A DNA stretch of 5,406 nucleotides. Origin: Microthrixaceae bacterium (GTDB lineage: Bacteria > Actinomycetota > Acidimicrobiia > Acidimicrobiales > Acidimicrobilacustridaceae). Location: the NCBI GenBank assembly GCA_023264915.1, contig JAHFUU010000222.1, positions 1 to 5,406 of the forward strand, in the 5' to 3' direction. A program made the translations under genes and the position numbers. Of this stretch, positions 4,779-5,406 are shown piece after piece. The notes beneath the pieces are model-generated. The model did not search any database. It saw only the letters and a program-made list of their open reading frames with translations, and was not told where the DNA came from. Positions within the stretch are counted from its first letter, which is position 1. Each line of letters begins with the position of its first letter.

Positions 4779-4799
4779 CTTGACGGCCCCAAGAATGCG

Positions 4800-4826
4800 G
4801 CCGATGCGACGCGAAGCGTTGCCGGC
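4800..4826 (-). terminator. Hairpin terminator after msrA
   Basis: GCCG (4800-4803) pairs with CGGC (4823-4826), and GCGACGC (4806-4812) pairs with GCGTTGC (4816-4822) with one G-T type wobble, around a 3-nt loop and a 2-nt AT bulge. It begins 64 nt past the msrA stop codon. On the minus strand it is followed by CATTCTTGG, only slightly T-rich. It likely ends the msrA transcript, leaving the Rpf-like gene on its own promoter. Confidence 0.55.
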
Positions 4827-4890
4827 AACACGGTCGCGGGAGCCCGAACATCGAGACGGGCAGCGCCGTGGCGCCCTCGTGAGATGCCGG

Positions 4891-5406
4891 TCAGTCGGTC
4901 CGCGCCACGCCTGTCGGGCAACTCACACCCGTGCCGCCGACCCCGCAGAAGCCGTTCGGGTTCCAGGCCAGGTACTGCTGGTGGTATGGCTCCCCGTAGT
5001 AGAAGGTGTCCGCCGGCCGGATCTCAGTGGTGATCTCGCCGTAGCCCGCGGCTGTCAGGCGCTCCTGGAAGGCCGCCCTTGAACGCTCGAGAACGTCCCT
5101 CTGGTGAGCATCCTTGAAAAATGCGGCCGATCGGTACTGGGTCCCGACGTCATGGGCCTGCCTCATCCCCTGAGTGGGATCGTGCCCCTCCCAGAACACC
5201 TTCACGAGCATCTCATAGGTCACCAGCGACGGGTCATAGACGACCAGGACAGCCTCGGTGTGACCCGTCCTTCCAGAGCACACCTCGTCGTAGCTGGGAT
5301 TGGGGGTGAAGCCCCCCGCGTAGCCAGCAGCGGTCGAGTAGACGCCGTCGGTCTCCCAGAAGCGCTTCTCGGGACCCCAGAAGCAACCCATGGCGAAGAG
5401 CGCCGT
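4891..5406 (-). CDS. msrA: Peptide-methionine (S)-S-oxide reductase MsrA, 5' end outside window
   Basis: It reduces methionine-S-sulfoxide in proteins and free methionine back to methionine, repairing oxidative damage in the cytoplasm. The frame enters from the right edge as TALFA before MGCFWG, so the ATG at 5391 is internal and the true start lies beyond base 5406. GCFWG holds the catalytic Cys (codon at 5383-5385). The family stretches GYAGG, [15 protein letters not shown] (with the acidic Glu), [13 protein letters not shown] and [14 protein letters not shown] follow in order. Near the C-terminus, two cysteines in [14 protein letters not shown] would serve as resolving residues, delivering electrons from thioredoxin. 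They are nine residues apart, one more than in E. coli MsrA (C198/C206). About 171 residues are visible. Roughly 40-50 N-terminal residues would be missing if it is the long, E. coli-like form. A hairpin follows the TGA stop. Confidence 0.96.
   Translation of the reverse strand, partial: TALFAMGCFWGPEKRFWETDGVYSTAAGYAGGFTPNPSYDEVCSGRTGHTEAVLVVYDPSLVTYEMLVKVFWEGHDPTQGMRQAHDVGTQYRSAAFFKDAHQRDVLERSRAAFQERLTAAGYGEITTEIRPADTFYYGEPYHQQYLAWNPNGFCGVGGTGVSCPTGVARTD

Noticed and set aside
4857..4880. GGGC...GCCC hairpin just downstream of the msrA stop
   Set aside because: It is only four contiguous pairs with a poor interior; the hairpin at 4800-4826 is a better terminator.
1..5406. CRISPR array, tRNA or rRNA genes, insertion sequence
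   Set aside because: No spaced direct repeats, cloverleaf pattern, rRNA-like stretch or transposase was seen on either strand.

Overview
The window looks like a chromosomal segment of a high-GC actinobacterium, possibly an Acidimicrobiia-type lineage. The composition is G+C-rich, GTG starts occur, candidate -10 boxes follow the TAnnnT pattern, terminators are strong hairpins without U-tails, and there is a secreted transglycosylase-fold (Rpf-like) protein. The lineage is inference from the look of the proteins; no search was possible.

Layout from left to right. (1) 1-830, minus: the N-terminal 276 codons of cysteinyl-tRNA synthetase (cysS), whose 3' end lies outside the window. (2) 890-916: a perfect 12-bp hairpin. 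(3) 916-1143, minus: a small single-span membrane protein of unknown function. (4) 1144-1326: a divergent intergenic region with a 22-bp dyad just upstream of (5) 1327-2814, plus: a secreted, probably lipid-anchored beta-propeller-like protein with Asp-box (BNR) motifs. (6) 2815-2914: a convergent intergenic region with a two-part hairpin. (7) 2915-3496, minus: an iron-type superoxide dismutase (sodB-like). (8) 3497-3769: promoter of sodB and a strong terminator for the next gene. (9) 3770-4492, minus: a secreted Rpf/transglycosylase-like protein with three exact-length 13-residue repeats. (10) 4493-4890: a 398-bp non-coding region dominated by inverted repeats. (11) 4891-5406, minus: peptide methionine sulfoxide reductase A (msrA), whose start lies beyond the right edge.

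Every gene except the lipoprotein is on the minus strand. Hairpins between most of the genes suggest separate transcription units rather than one operon. SodB and MsrA both deal with oxidative damage, and the Rpf-like protein acts on the cell wall, but nothing in the sequence shows that these genes work together.

The most interesting non-coding feature is the leader of the Rpf-like gene. A plausible -10 box at 4751-4756 would give a leader of about 250 nt. It would open with an 11-bp stem, continue directly into a second long-range stem, and end in a perfect 15-bp stem-loop that abuts the Shine-Dalgarno sequence. Alternative pairings compete with this last stem. It does not show the conserved blocks of the c-di-AMP (ydaO) riboswitch found before some actinobacterial rpf genes, so it is a candidate unassigned cis-regulatory RNA. 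I see no CRISPR array, tRNA, rRNA, insertion sequence or defence system.
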